The position numbers and the translations under genes are program-made. From NCBI GenBank assembly GCA_028285595.1, contig JANQOW010000026.1, positions 1 to 48,462 on the forward strand: a DNA stretch of 48,462 nucleotides, in the 5' to 3' direction. Numbering within the stretch: the first letter of the stretch is position 1; each line of letters begins with the position of its first letter. The notes below the pieces were generated by a model, which ran no database searches, was not told the DNA's origin, and was given only the letters and a program-made list of their open reading frames with translations. Positions 32,434 through 41,375 of this stretch are shown here, in pieces. This stretch comes from Hyphomicrobiales bacterium. Its GTDB lineage: Bacteria > Pseudomonadota > Alphaproteobacteria > Rhizobiales > CAJQND01.

Positions 32434-32895
32434 CTATTCGCCTTCCGCCACGGGCCAGCGCACAACCGCACCCCAAAGATCTTCTTCTGCCACCAGATCT
32501 TCTGAAACGATCTTGCCCCGCACGGAGATGCCGGCCTCATGCACGGTTTCCGTAGAGCCGGAGACCAGCGGATGCCACCAGGACAGATCGCGCCCCTCGG
32601 CAACCTTCCGGTAGGCGCAACTCGGGGGGAGCCAGGTCATTTCTCCAAGGGTTTCGGGCGTCAGTTCGCGGCAATCAGGAATATTGGTGGTGCGGTTCGC
32701 ATAGTCGCTGCAGCGGCAGGTTTTCACATCCAGATAGCGGCACGATGCCATGGTGTAGTGCACCTCCAGAGTGTCTTCGTCTTCCAGTTTCACAAGGCAG
32801 CAGCGTCCGCAGCCATCGCACAGGCTTTCCCATTCAGCCCGGCTCATTTGGTCTAAGGATTTGGCTTTCCAAAACGGTAGGTCAGGTTCGCCCAA
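32434..32895 (-). CDS. UPF0260 (YcgN-like) cysteine-rich protein
   Basis: Cytoplasmic protein resembling E. coli YcgN. Conserved parts: [20 protein letters not shown], then [16 protein letters not shown] with the CxxCxxCC cluster, [32 protein letters not shown], and WHPLVSGS near the end. The cysteine pattern suggests iron-sulfur or zinc binding, not proven for the family. The start is uncertain. A TTG at 32895 has GGAG eight bases upstream and gives a length of about 153 residues, close to YcgN. GTG codons at 32904 and 32931, or an ATG at 33117 that would overlap the penicillin-binding-protein start, are alternatives. It precedes phzF by 3 bases. Confidence 0.85.
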   Translation of the reverse strand: MGEPDLPFWKAKSLDQMSRAEWESLCDGCGRCCLVKLEDEDTLEVHYTMASCRYLDVKTCRCSDYANRTTNIPDCRELTPETLGEMTWLPPSCAYRKVAEGRDLSWWHPLVSGSTETVHEAGISVRGKIVSEDLVAEEDLWGAVVRWPVAEGE

Positions 32896-33096
32896 CGCTT
32901 GCACTCCATATTCGTGCTGATTTTGCAACACACTGTCGTGAGAACTGTGTCGCAGGTTTAAGTATTGGTGTGAAATTTGCAATATATAGCGTAAATTGGG
33001 TACACATGACACGGCAGGCTGCGGCGCAATGGCCGGCGGCCGCCTGGAGCCCTTAAAGTGGGCCCAAAATGTAAAGCTTAAACCAGGAGCGCATTG

Positions 33097-35367
33097 GTGG
33101 CGAAGCTCAAACCGCAAGGTCCCTTATTTCGCTTCTTTACGAACTTGGATTCGATCATTTCATCCTCCTTGTTCGAGGCGTCGGACTGGACCAAACGAAA
33201 CTACAGCGCTTACTCCGCCTGGATGACCCGTTGGCGTATCTGGGGCATCAAGCGGTTTTTCGTGGATTTGACCTCCGATGCGGCCACTTTGGGTCTTTTG
33301 ATTGCCATTGGCGTGGCCTACTACGCCCTGCCGCCCTTCTCTGGTGAGGGTGATATTTGGAACCGGGGCCGGCAATATGCGATCACCTTCACAGACCGCA
33401 ACGGCGAGGTGATTGGCCTGCGCGGGGTCCGCCAAGACGACGCTATTCCGCTGGACGAGATCCCCAAATATATGATCAACGCGCTGCTCGCCACTGAGGA
33501 CAGCCGGTTCTACTACCACTTTGGCGTCGATCCGCAGGGCACGTTGCGCGCGGCCATCGCCAACGCGCAAGCCTCCGGCGTGGTGCAAGGGGGCTCCAGC
33601 CTGACCCAGCAGCTCGCCAAGAACCTTTTTCTGTCGCCGGAACGTTCCTTGCGCAGGAAGATCCACGAAGCCTTCCTGGCGCTCTGGATCGAAGCGCGCC
33701 TCAGCAAGGATGAAATCCTGAAGCTCTACCTTGACCGCTCTTACATGGGCGGCGGCACGTATGGGGTGGAAGCGGCCGCACAGTTTTATTTCGGGAAATC
33801 GATCCGGGATGTGAACCTGCCTGAAGCTGCAATGCTGGCGGGCCTCTTCAAGGCGCCCAGTAAATATGCACCCCACGTGAACCTGGAGGCCGCCCGGGCT
33901 CGGGCCAATGTGGTGCTTTACCGGATGCTGGACACAGGGTTCATCAGCCAGGGCGAACTCTTTGCCGCCCGCCGGGAGCCGGCCAACGTGGCCACGGCGC
34001 CAGGCTATTACAGCCCCGACTATTTCTTGGACTGGGCCTATGAAGAAACCCTGGAGACACTGAAGGAACAGGGCCTGTCCGGCGAGTATGTGATCGAGGT
34101 GCAAACCACCATCGACCAAGGCCTTCAGCGCCACGCACAAGAAACCGTCAACAAGATGCTGGACACCCATGGGAAAGCCAAACGGGTCAAGCAAGCGGCG
34201 CTGGTGACGATGACGCCGGATGGTGCGGTGAAAGCGATTGTGGGCGGACGCGACTACGAGAACAGTCAGTTCAACCGGGCCACAGAGGCGCTGCGCCAGC
34301 CGGGCTCGTCTTTCAAACCCTTTGTCTATCTGGCCGCTTTGCAGTCGGGCATGCGCCCGCAAACCCAAGTGGTTGACGCGCCGATTACCATCCGAGGCTG
34401 GTCGCCGAAAAACTATAACCGGCGTTACCGCGGCCGGGTCTCCATGACGGTGGCCCTGCAAAAGTCCATCAACACGGTGCCGGTGCATATTGCTCAATCC
34501 ATCGGCCGTAAGTCGATTATTGACAATGCGCGCCTTGTTGGCCTGGACGCTGAGCTCAGATCAAACGCCTCCATGCCTCTGGGCACCAATGAGGTGACGG
34601 TTCTGGACATCACTGGCGCGTATGCCACGTTCGCCAATGGTGGGCGCCTCACAAAGCCCCACGCGGTTCTGGAGATCCGCCGGCCCAACGGCGACCTTCT
34701 CTACAGCCGCTCCAACAATGAGCGCGATAGCAAACAGGTGGTCAGCCCAGGCAAAGTCGCAGATCTCAACTATATGCTCAATCAAGTGGTCGTAGGCGGC
34801 ACGGGCCGCCGGTCCGAGCTTGGCTTTACGCCGCAAGCCGGTAAGACCGGCACCACCCAAGGCTACCGGGATGCCTGGTTTATCGGCTTTACCGCTCACT
34901 ATGCCACGGGCGTTTGGTACGGCAATGACGACTTCACACCGACAAACAGGTTGACCGGCGGCAACCTGCCGGCCATGACCTGGAAAGAGGTGATGAGCAA
35001 GGCCCTGGAGACCCAGGTGGCGCAAGCGCTGCCGGGCGTCCCGCTGGACGGTCGTTACGCACGGTTCACGGGCAACAATGACGTGCAGATTCCGATTGCC
35101 GCCGTCTCCACTGAGCAAGCCGACCAGGGCGGAGAGGTCACCATCATTACGTCGCCGGAGCGCAAGCAGGGCGGTGTGGCCAATACGGTGCGGCAGATTT
35201 TCAACCTGTTCGAGAACCAGAAGAACACGAACCGCGTGCGCCAGGTCCGGACGGTGACCGTGGAAACCCGTCAGAAGCGGCGTCAACAGCGTATTGAGCG
35301 GCGCAAGCAGCGCAATCAGCAGAACCGCGCTCAGCAGCGCCTGCGCAACAGCGATAGCCGCCGTTAG
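33097..35367 (+). CDS. Bifunctional penicillin-binding protein, PBP1A class
   Basis: Class A PBP of 756 residues that polymerises and cross-links peptidoglycan at the inner membrane. It has a cytoplasmic N-terminus and one membrane helix at about 62-78. The glycosyltransferase domain is at about 100-275, with the catalytic Glu134 in [14 protein letters not shown] and GGSSLTQQ at 165-172. The transpeptidase domain has SxxK with Ser404 and Lys407, SxN at 457-459 and KTGT at 583-586. The last 45 residues are a basic Arg/Gln tail rich in QRRIERRKQ-type repeats. I chose GTG 33097, since AGGAG lies seven bases upstream; the TTG at 33094 is only four bases away. It is divergent from the UPF0260 gene and followed by DUF1214. 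Confidence 0.92.
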   Translation: MAKLKPQGPLFRFFTNLDSIISSSLFEASDWTKRNYSAYSAWMTRWRIWGIKRFFVDLTSDAATLGLLIAIGVAYYALPPFSGEGDIWNRGRQYAITFTDRNGEVIGLRGVRQDDAIPLDEIPKYMINALLATEDSRFYYHFGVDPQGTLRAAIANAQASGVVQGGSSLTQQLAKNLFLSPERSLRRKIHEAFLALWIEARLSKDEILKLYLDRSYMGGGTYGVEAAAQFYFGKSIRDVNLPEAAMLAGLFKAPSKYAPHVNLEAARARANVVLYRMLDTGFISQGELFAARREPANVATAPGYYSPDYFLDWAYEETLETLKEQGLSGEYVIEVQTTIDQGLQRHAQETVNKMLDTHGKAKRVKQAALVTMTPDGAVKAIVGGRDYENSQFNRATEALRQPGSSFKPFVYLAALQSGMRPQTQVVDAPITIRGWSPKNYNRRYRGRVSMTVALQKSINTVPVHIAQSIGRKSIIDNARLVGLDAELRSNASMPLGTNEVTVLDITGAYATFANGGRLTKPHAVLEIRRPNGDLLYSRSNNERDSKQVVSPGKVADLNYMLNQVVVGGTGRRSELGFTPQAGKTGTTQGYRDAWFIGFTAHYATGVWYGNDDFTPTNRLTGGNLPAMTWKEVMSKALETQVAQALPGVPLDGRYARFTGNNDVQIPIAAVSTEQADQGGEVTIITSPERKQGGVANTVRQIFNLFENQKNTNRVRQVRTVTVETRQKRRQQRIERRKQRNQQNRAQQRLRNSDSRR

Positions 35368-35388
35368 AACCAAGTTGTAAGTGGCGTT

Positions 35389-35967
35389 ATGACTCCCATT
35401 ATTCGGATCACAGTTTTCGCCTTGGTGGGATGCGCCATCGGTTATTTCTCCGCGCACTATGTGATCTCCGGCCAGCTTGGTGATCTCACCTTGCAAAGCG
35501 GGTCCTGGAAGCTCTGGAAAAAGGCCGGTCACTCCGACGCCGACCCATACACCAAGGCACATTTTTCTCTGCGCCGGGAATTGCCGCTCAGCAGCTTTGA
35601 GCAGATGACGTTCAGCGCCGACACCGACTTTAACGGCGGGCCTTTGAGTTCAGTGTGCAGCTACAAGCTGGCGAGCGCGCCCTTGCCAGCGCGCGCGTGG
35701 GGAATGGCCATTGCGCCGCGCGGCGATGCAGAGCTCACTTACATTTCAAAGCGCAGGTCATTTAACGCCAACAATATTGTGCGCGATCCTCAGGGCAATT
35801 TTGAGATCATTCTGTCCGACAGCGCCCGCCCCGGCAATTGGTTGCCCTTGCCGGCCGATGGCGCTGAATTCAAGTTGATGCTGACCCTTATCAACGCAGA
35901 CCGCAAGGTTATAGAAGACCCCAGCTCGGTGCAGCTTCCGGAGATTCGCTTGGAGGGCTGCAGATGA
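35389..35967 (+). CDS. DUF1214-domain membrane-anchored protein
   Basis: Protein of 192 residues with one N-terminal hydrophobic segment (about 4-30) and then a DUF1214 domain. Family signs are DADPYTKAHFSLRRELPL, the SADTDFNGGPLSSVCSYKL strand, ARAWGMAIAP, and the end RPGNWLPLPADGAEFKLML. DUF1214 is usually fused behind a DUF1254 domain in proteins of about 450 residues; here it stands alone and comes first. Its stop overlaps the start of a DUF1254-like gene (ATGA), so the pair is coupled and the products probably work together in the periplasm. The biochemical role is unknown. It follows the PBP by 21 bases. Confidence 0.83.
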   Translation: MTPIIRITVFALVGCAIGYFSAHYVISGQLGDLTLQSGSWKLWKKAGHSDADPYTKAHFSLRRELPLSSFEQMTFSADTDFNGGPLSSVCSYKLASAPLPARAWGMAIAPRGDAELTYISKRRSFNANNIVRDPQGNFEIILSDSARPGNWLPLPADGAEFKLMLTLINADRKVIEDPSSVQLPEIRLEGCR

Positions 35968-36527
35968 GGCGGTTTCTGTTTTGGAGCACAGCCATGGTGT
36001 TGCTGGCCGCGGCCACCCACATCGTGACCTCCGTTTTCTTTCCCAGACTGGAACGTGAAGACACAGTGGCTGCCCTCATGTCGGCTTCAGAAACCAACAC
36101 TCTGACGGTATTGGAGGACGAAACCAAGCTGAAGGAGATTCTGCGTGGTGTTCCGCCGGACATGGCCTTTGCCATTTGCCCTTATGACATCAGCGAACGG
36201 CCGATTGCCATTTCCGCCCCCTTGCCGGATACCTACTGGGCGGTGAGCATTTTTGAGCCCAGCGGCCGCAACATTTACACCCTGAACGACACTCAGGTAG
36301 GGACCGATCAGTTCGCCGCCCTGATCGTGCAAGGCGAAGCCAAGACAGCCGCTGAGGAAGACACCTCCCAGCGTCAGGGCGGTGGTATCGTGATCCACAC
36401 CACCCAGGCGCAAGGGGTTGTGGTGATCCGCTCCCTGATCCCGGATCTCGCCTCACGTAAGCGCGCCCACGCGCTTTTGGCCCAAACGGAGTGCAAGCCC
36501 TCACTCACCACCGCCACGGCGGGCTAG
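35964..36527 (+). CDS. DUF1254-like membrane-anchored protein
   Basis: Protein of 187 residues with an N-terminal membrane segment (about 4-25) and then a DUF1254-like domain. Signs are FAICPYDISERPIAISAPLP, DTYWAVSIFEPSGRNIYTLN, and a VVIRSLIPD near the end. It lacks the long DUF1214 half that follows it in fused relatives; that half is encoded just upstream by the coupled gene. Function is unknown. It overlaps the upstream gene by ATGA, and its TAG overlaps the convergent hpnG stop by four bases. No terminator is visible between them. Confidence 0.8.
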   Translation: MRRFLFWSTAMVLLAAATHIVTSVFFPRLEREDTVAALMSASETNTLTVLEDETKLKEILRGVPPDMAFAICPYDISERPIAISAPLPDTYWAVSIFEPSGRNIYTLNDTQVGTDQFAALIVQGEAKTAAEEDTSQRQGGGIVIHTTQAQGVVVIRSLIPDLASRKRAHALLAQTECKPSLTTATAG

Positions 36528-37213
36528 GTCTCCATCAGCCGGGGGAGGGCTGCTTCGAGCGTCGACATCGCGGTGCGCGTCTTTCCTCCCAGAGCTATGA
36601 GCGCAGGAAGCTGCCACGGGCGCCGCGCCAGTGACCCCATCACTCGCCAGGCAGAAAGTCGTCCACCGGGGCTCATCGCTCCGGCGGCAGGGGGCAGTGT
36701 GGTGCCCGCATCATCGGCCACCGCGCGCAGAACGAGAAAAGGCATTTCTGCGGCCTCAGCGGCGATGGCGATCTCGGCACTCTCCATATCCGCTGCCAGT
36801 CCCCCGCTCCGTTGAAACGCGTCTTGCTTGGCATCTTTGGTGGTGAGCAGGCCGGCGCCGGACAATAGCGTGCCGTCCAGCGCTTGCCGCTCGGACCCAA
36901 GCCGTTCGAGAAACTGCGAGCGCCACGCCTCATCAACTGCAAAGGATTTGCCGGTTCCATCCAGTATGGCGCGAGGAACCACCAGCGCGCCGGGCTTAAG
37001 CGTAGGATCGAGACCGCCCGCCAGGCCGAAGCTGACCAGCCGTTCCACCTTAAGGGCGGCAAGGTCTTGCACCGCCGAACCGGCGCCTGCGCCACCCATG
37101 CCGATGCAGCGGACTTCGGGTGAGCCCGTTCCCCAACTGAGTTTCTTGGAGAGTTTCCGAACCAGATCGGCTTCAAACGCCAGCCCGGTGAGAATGCCAA
37201 TGCGCCCCGCCAT
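36524..37213 (-). CDS. hpnG: Hopanoid-associated phosphorylase HpnG-like
   Basis: Nucleoside-phosphorylase-fold protein of 229 residues. Characteristic parts are RIGILTGLAFEADLVRKL, CIGMGGAGAG near 37, FGLAGGLDPTLKPGALVVP, and the ADMESAEIAIAAE with the nucleoside-contacting Met-Glu. HpnG releases adenine from adenosylhopane to give ribosylhopane in bacteriohopanetetrol synthesis. The gene follows squalene-hopene cyclase by 47 bases on the same strand, which is strong support. A general MTA/SAH nucleosidase is the alternative. AAAGGG lies close before the ATG. No signal peptide is present. Confidence 0.87.
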   Translation of the reverse strand: MAGRIGILTGLAFEADLVRKLSKKLSWGTGSPEVRCIGMGGAGAGSAVQDLAALKVERLVSFGLAGGLDPTLKPGALVVPRAILDGTGKSFAVDEAWRSQFLERLGSERQALDGTLLSGAGLLTTKDAKQDAFQRSGGLAADMESAEIAIAAEAAEMPFLVLRAVADDAGTTLPPAAGAMSPGGRLSAWRVMGSLARRPWQLPALIALGGKTRTAMSTLEAALPRLMET

Positions 37214-37260
37214 CGCCCTTTACGCTTCGTGTTGCGCCCTGGTGGGTCAGGCGGGCGGTG

Positions 37261-39288
37261 TTACATGCCCCACCTGACTTTGCCGGAATTGGTCCGCTTC
37301 AGATTGCGGTAACGCGCCAGGGCCCACGTGGGGAAGAACGCGCTGTAGCCATGATAGCGCAGATAGAACACCCGCGGAAAGCCCACAGCGGTGAACCAGG
37401 GTTCTTCCCAACGGCCGTCTTGGCGCGGATGATCCTTCAGATAACTGATCCCGCGTGCGACAGCCGGATGGTTGGTTTCGCCGGCCGCCATAAGCCCAAG
37501 CACGGCCCAGGATGTTTGCGACGGTGTGCTGGCCTTGGCCTCAGAGCGGCGCTCTTGCCAATAGGTGGCGCCGTCTTCGCCCCAGCCGCCATCTTTGCGC
37601 TGGTGGGCGAGCAGCCATTTCACGGACTTCTGTACATAAGGGGCCTGCATGTCCTCGCCCGCCGCATTGAGTGCGCACAGGACCGACCAGGTGCCGTAGA
37701 TGTAATTGGTGCCCCAGCGCCCGAACCAGGAGCCGTCCTCTTCCTGTTCAACTTTAAGGAACTCGATGGCCTGGGCCATGGTGGGATGATTGATCTCCAA
37801 GCCAACCTGGGCCAGGAATGACAGGCAGCGTGCGGTGACGTCCGCCGTGGGCGGATCCAAAAGCGCGCCATGGTCTGCAAACGGAATGGAGTTCAGAAAA
37901 TCGGCATTGTTGTCGATATCAAAAGCGCCCCAACCTCCATTCGTGCTCTGCATGCCTTCAATCCAGCTCACGGCACGGCTGATTTCCTTGGCGTAGCGCT
38001 GAGGGTCGGCGCGGTGCAGTAACATGCCCACAACCGCCGTGTCGTCCACATCCGGGTAGTGATCATTGCGATACTGAAAGGCCCAACCGCCGGGCTCCAC
38101 GTTCGGAGCGTTCACCGCCCAGTCGCCCTTCACATCGGTCACTTGCAGTTTGGCCAGCCAGTCGCACGCCGCCAGCAGGGCCTTGGGATCGTCCCCATGC
38201 TGGTCGGATTCCGCCAAGGCGTGGGCGGCCAGGGCTGTGTCCCAGACCGGTGATTTACACGGCTCGCAATAGCGCTGAGTGGCGCCGGTTGTGGGCGATA
38301 TCTTCGCCTCAGTGAGCAGGTTCTTTGTGGAGGCGCGCGCGATCTTATACTCCTCGCTTTCAGGGTCGATCCCCAGCGCGGTAAATGCCATCACCGTATT
38401 GGCCATGGCCGGGAAGATGGCGCCCAGCCCATCGACGCCATTGAGCCGCGGCTTGATGAAATCCAACGCCGCCTGGATGGCCTTGGCCCTGTTGCGTTTT
38501 GGAAAGTGGGGCTCCACCACCTGCAGCACCTTGTCGAGCCCAAGGAAGAATTCGCCCCATCTGGAGCCTGTGGGATTGATGTGCCATTTCTTGATGACAT
38601 TAGGTGCCGTGCAGAACAGCTCCTGGCAATCCACGCCTCTGGGGTTTGCCGCTTTGGGTTTCAGCGCGGCCACGATCAGCAAGGGTGCAATCACGGTGCG
38701 CGACCAGTAGGAGAACTTCCACATGTTCACCGGGAACCAACGCGGCATCAACATGAGCTCGGCCGGCATGGCCGGCACGGCGCGCCACGGCACCTGTCCG
38801 AACAGTGCCAGCGCATAGCGGCAGAACACGTTTGCAGTTTCGGCGCCGCCATGGTGCAAAATGGCCTCGCGGGCGCGGAGCATATGCGCCGCTTCAGGAT
38901 CATCTCCCACCAGCTTCAGTGCATAATAGGCCTTTACGGACGCGGAGATGTTGAAATCGCCTTCGTGGAACAAGGGCCAGCCGCCGTGGCGGTCTGATTG
39001 CAGGCTGCGCAGGTATTCTGCCAACTCGGCTTCAACATCCGGCTCCAGCTCTCCCAGAAAGTGGTTCAGGAAGACGTATTCCGACGGGATCGTGGCGTCG
39101 GCTTCCAGCTCAAAAACAATGTGGCCATCATTATGCTGCAGGTCTTTCAGCGCACCCGCGGTCTCGGCCACGATGTGGTCAAGCTCAAACGGCGAGGGGG
39201 CCGCCAAGTTTTCATTGGCAGGTTCACGCGCCACGTCAGACACAGAGGAGATCTCTCCTTGACCACTCGGATTATAAGCTGAAGTCAT
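37261..39288 (-). CDS. shc: Squalene-hopene cyclase
   Basis: Enzyme of 675 residues that cyclises squalene to hopene and hopanol at the cytoplasmic membrane. The catalytic DXDD motif is DVDD at 413-416 in YPDVDDTAVV. QW repeats include DGRWEEPWFT, DGGWGEDGATYW, DGSWFGRWGTNYIYGTW and NGGWGAF, and HGGWPLF near the N-terminus matches the family. The length is usual. ATG 39288 is preferred to the TTG at 39300. hpnG follows after 47 bases. Other hopanoid genes (squalene synthases, hpnH) are outside the window. A TTGACA -35 lies about 50 bases upstream. Confidence 0.95.
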   Translation of the reverse strand: MTSAYNPSGQGEISSVSDVAREPANENLAAPSPFELDHIVAETAGALKDLQHNDGHIVFELEADATIPSEYVFLNHFLGELEPDVEAELAEYLRSLQSDRHGGWPLFHEGDFNISASVKAYYALKLVGDDPEAAHMLRAREAILHHGGAETANVFCRYALALFGQVPWRAVPAMPAELMLMPRWFPVNMWKFSYWSRTVIAPLLIVAALKPKAANPRGVDCQELFCTAPNVIKKWHINPTGSRWGEFFLGLDKVLQVVEPHFPKRNRAKAIQAALDFIKPRLNGVDGLGAIFPAMANTVMAFTALGIDPESEEYKIARASTKNLLTEAKISPTTGATQRYCEPCKSPVWDTALAAHALAESDQHGDDPKALLAACDWLAKLQVTDVKGDWAVNAPNVEPGGWAFQYRNDHYPDVDDTAVVGMLLHRADPQRYAKEISRAVSWIEGMQSTNGGWGAFDIDNNADFLNSIPFADHGALLDPPTADVTARCLSFLAQVGLEINHPTMAQAIEFLKVEQEEDGSWFGRWGTNYIYGTWSVLCALNAAGEDMQAPYVQKSVKWLLAHQRKDGGWGEDGATYWQERRSEAKASTPSQTSWAVLGLMAAGETNHPAVARGISYLKDHPRQDGRWEEPWFTAVGFPRVFYLRYHGYSAFFPTWALARYRNLKRTNSGKVRWGM

Positions 39289-39306
39289 AGCCCGTCCCAA
39301 AACACT

Positions 39307-39346
39307 AACGTTGAATGCGCCTCAATAGACGCCTTTGTCAACGTTG
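39307..39346 (-). promoter_or_regulatory. Possible shc promoter with AACGTTG repeats
   Basis: On the minus strand TTGACA at 39336-39341 is a perfect -35. CATTCA at 39312-39317, 18 bases on, is a weak -10, and transcription would start about 17 bases before the shc ATG. AACGTTG occurs twice (39307-39313 and 39340-39346), 33 bp apart, so the copies flank the promoter on the same face of the helix. A regulator site is possible but not shown. Confidence 0.45.
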
Positions 39347-39427
39347 GCTGTGTAGAATATTGATCACCTTGTAGTTAGAGATTGTGACCATCTGCTGGCA
39401 CTTGTGTTTCAATCCTTCGACTTTACC

Positions 39428-40735
39428 TCAACTTCCGGCAAGTTGGTTAAGGCCGTCAGCCAGGGCCTCATCCAGGATGGTAAGGCCCCGGTCCAACTCC
39501 TCTTCGCTCACCGTCAGGGGCGGAGCGATGCGCCAGACTGAGCCGCGCTCAGGCCGCCGGCGAATGTTCATGGACAATCCCAGCTCAAAGCAGCGCTGGG
39601 TGGTCACCGAGCCCAACTCATGATGAGGTTGCCGGCTCTCGCGATCCTTAACCAGCTCAACGCCAAGAAGCAGGCCGGCGCCGCGCACATCCCCGATCAC
39701 CTCATATTTCTGCTGCAATGTTTCAAGACCGGCGCGCAGGTAGGCACCGCGCTCTGTGGCCCTTTCCAGCAGGTTTTCTCGTTCGATCGTCTCCATCACC
39801 GCGAGGCCCGCTGCGGCCGGCATGGGGTCTGAAACGTGACTGGTATAGTAGGTGAAGCCGGCCTTATGGGCCTTCTCCTCAATCTCATCGGTGGTGAGAG
39901 TGGCCGCCAGGGGAATGCCGCCGCCCAAGGTCTTTGAAACCGCCATAATGTCGGGCACGACGCCCCACTTGGTGGCTGCGAATGTGGTGCCGAGCCGCCC
40001 AAAAGCGGTTTGCGCTTCATCGAACACCAAAAGCATGCCGCGCTCATCGCAGGCCTTGCGCAGGGCATCCAGGTAGCCATCGGGCGGCATGATGATGCCT
40101 CCGGCCGAGATCACGGGTTCAGCGATCAGTGCAGCAGGCGCACCGTCGGAGGCCATGTCGAACATCTTCAGCCCCACCTTCAGACACGTGAGATCGCACG
40201 TATCGCGGCAGTGTGAGACGGGGCAGCGGTAGGCATTGGGCTCCGGCAGAACGTGGTTGCCGGGGACTTTGGGGCCATAACCGCGTCGGTCGCTGGCGAA
40301 AGAGGCGGCGGCCGAGGCGCCAGTTGTGCCATGCCACGACCCGCCGAGACCAATCACCTCATAGCCGCCCGTGGCGAGCTTGGCCATGCGCAGGGCTGCC
40401 TCGTTGGATTCAGAGCCCGTGTTCACAAACAGCGATTTGCGCAAGGGCGCCGGCAGCCACTCTTCCAGCTTCAGCGCAAGCTTCACCACGGTTTCCGGCA
40501 CCATTCCGGAGAACATATGCAGCGCGCTTTCGCAGCTCTCGTTGATGGCTTTCACTATGGCCGGATGGTTGTGGCCTATGGTGGAACACATCTGCCCGGA
40601 AGTGAAGTCCAGGATTTCCCGGCCCTCGTCATCCGTCACCACCGATCCCTTGGCAGTGCGGAAGAGGTTGGGGAACGTGTCTCCCCCGTAGCGGATCATC
40701 AGGTCTTTGGCGGCATCGCGAAGTGTTTGGTCCAT
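39428..40735 (-). CDS. Class III aminotransferase, 2,2-dialkylglycine decarboxylase-like
   Basis: PLP enzyme of 435 residues, cytoplasmic, with strong overall likeness to 2,2-dialkylglycine decarboxylase. Shared parts are LDFTSGQM (Gln48), TGSESNEAALRMAKL, SWHGTTGA, PVISAGGIIMPPDGYLDAL, DEAQTAFGR, SKTLGGG with the PLP lysine Lys268, TSHVSDPMPAAAGL, and WRIAPPLTVS with the carboxylate-binding arginine. The site that holds Met in known DGD (SWHGMTG) is Thr here, so the substrate may differ. It has four cysteines in a short insert (171, 176, 180, 184). The alternative is an omega-aminotransferase. Its ribosome site sits in a small hairpin loop directly before the ATG. It stands alone on the minus strand, ending 140 bases before shc. 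Confidence 0.87.
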   Translation of the reverse strand: MDQTLRDAAKDLMIRYGGDTFPNLFRTAKGSVVTDDEGREILDFTSGQMCSTIGHNHPAIVKAINESCESALHMFSGMVPETVVKLALKLEEWLPAPLRKSLFVNTGSESNEAALRMAKLATGGYEVIGLGGSWHGTTGASAAASFASDRRGYGPKVPGNHVLPEPNAYRCPVSHCRDTCDLTCLKVGLKMFDMASDGAPAALIAEPVISAGGIIMPPDGYLDALRKACDERGMLLVFDEAQTAFGRLGTTFAATKWGVVPDIMAVSKTLGGGIPLAATLTTDEIEEKAHKAGFTYYTSHVSDPMPAAAGLAVMETIERENLLERATERGAYLRAGLETLQQKYEVIGDVRGAGLLLGVELVKDRESRQPHHELGSVTTQRCFELGLSMNIRRRPERGSVWRIAPPLTVSEEELDRGLTILDEALADGLNQLAGS

Positions 40736-40737
40736 GG

Positions 40738-40754
40738 CCCTAGCCTCCTTAGGG
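40738..40754 (-). promoter_or_regulatory. Hairpin presenting the aminotransferase ribosome-binding site
   Basis: On the minus strand, CCCTA-AGGAGGC-TAGGG folds as a 5-bp stem with the Shine-Dalgarno AGGAGG in the 7-base loop, 2 bases before the ATG of the class III aminotransferase. An SD held in a loop may be a simple coincidence or may affect translation. The inverted repeat is seen directly; the role is inferred. Confidence 0.45.
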
Positions 40755-40833
40755 TGATCTTCAGCGTGGCGCCCGGGGATTGCAAGAGTTATGGTTCAAG
40801 AACCCGGGAGATCTGTGAGAGGAGCTTTGCCTG

Positions 40834-41244
40834 ATGAAAATTGATGGCGGTTGTCATTGCGGCGCTATTGCCTATGAGGCCGAGGTGGATTTGGACCGGG
40901 TGGCCATCTGCCATTGTTCCGATTGCCAGTCCCTGTCCGGCTCCGCCTATCGCACAGTGGCCATCGTGGCGGGGAACACGTTCACTGTCACCAAGGGGCG
41001 CCCGAAAGAATATGTGAAGGTGGGCGACAGCGGCAACCGCCGTATCCAGGCGTTTTGCGGTGAGTGTGGCTCGGCCCTCTATGCCAGTGATGTGAGCGAT
41101 AACCCGGCCGTGTACAACCTGCGCGTCGGCACCGTGCGCCAGCGGGCCGATTTGGTGCCCAAGATGGAGTTTTTCTGCCGCTCGGCTTTGCCCTGGCTGC
41201 CGGACGTTTTGGACACCCGCAAGTTTGAAGGGCCACCGCAATAG
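40834..41244 (+). CDS. GFA/CENP-V-family zinc protein
   Basis: Protein of 136 residues of the glutathione-dependent formaldehyde-activating (GFA) family. Zinc-binding groups are present in order: GGCHCGAIAYEAEV (CxC, residues 7-9), CHCSDCQSLSG near 26-31, and FCGECGSALY near 75. Family members can bind glutathione and speed its reaction with formaldehyde, but most have unknown roles and the activity is disputed. It is divergent from the aminotransferase gene by 98 bases and precedes the LysM gene on the same strand by about 130 bases. GAGGAGC lies before the ATG. Confidence 0.88.
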   Translation: MKIDGGCHCGAIAYEAEVDLDRVAICHCSDCQSLSGSAYRTVAIVAGNTFTVTKGRPKEYVKVGDSGNRRIQAFCGECGSALYASDVSDNPAVYNLRVGTVRQRADLVPKMEFFCRSALPWLPDVLDTRKFEGPPQ

Positions 41245-41375
41245 GCGAGGCGCCTGACTTCGCGGTCTGGCTGAAGCCGTCGCCCGATGCAACCAATTGC
41301 AAGAAATGGCTTGGAACTTGGCGCATTTATACCCATGATGGTCCAAACGGACCCAAGATGACTAAGGAGACGAGA

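Noticed and set aside
33160..34497. Long open frame on the minus strand inside the PBP gene
   Set aside because: It is antisense to a well-supported penicillin-binding protein and has no recognisable domain; high GC with little A+T makes such frames common.
34561..35562. Minus-strand open frame of 333 codons across the PBP 3' end
   Set aside because: It is antisense to conserved transpeptidase motifs and to the DUF1214 start; no domain seen.
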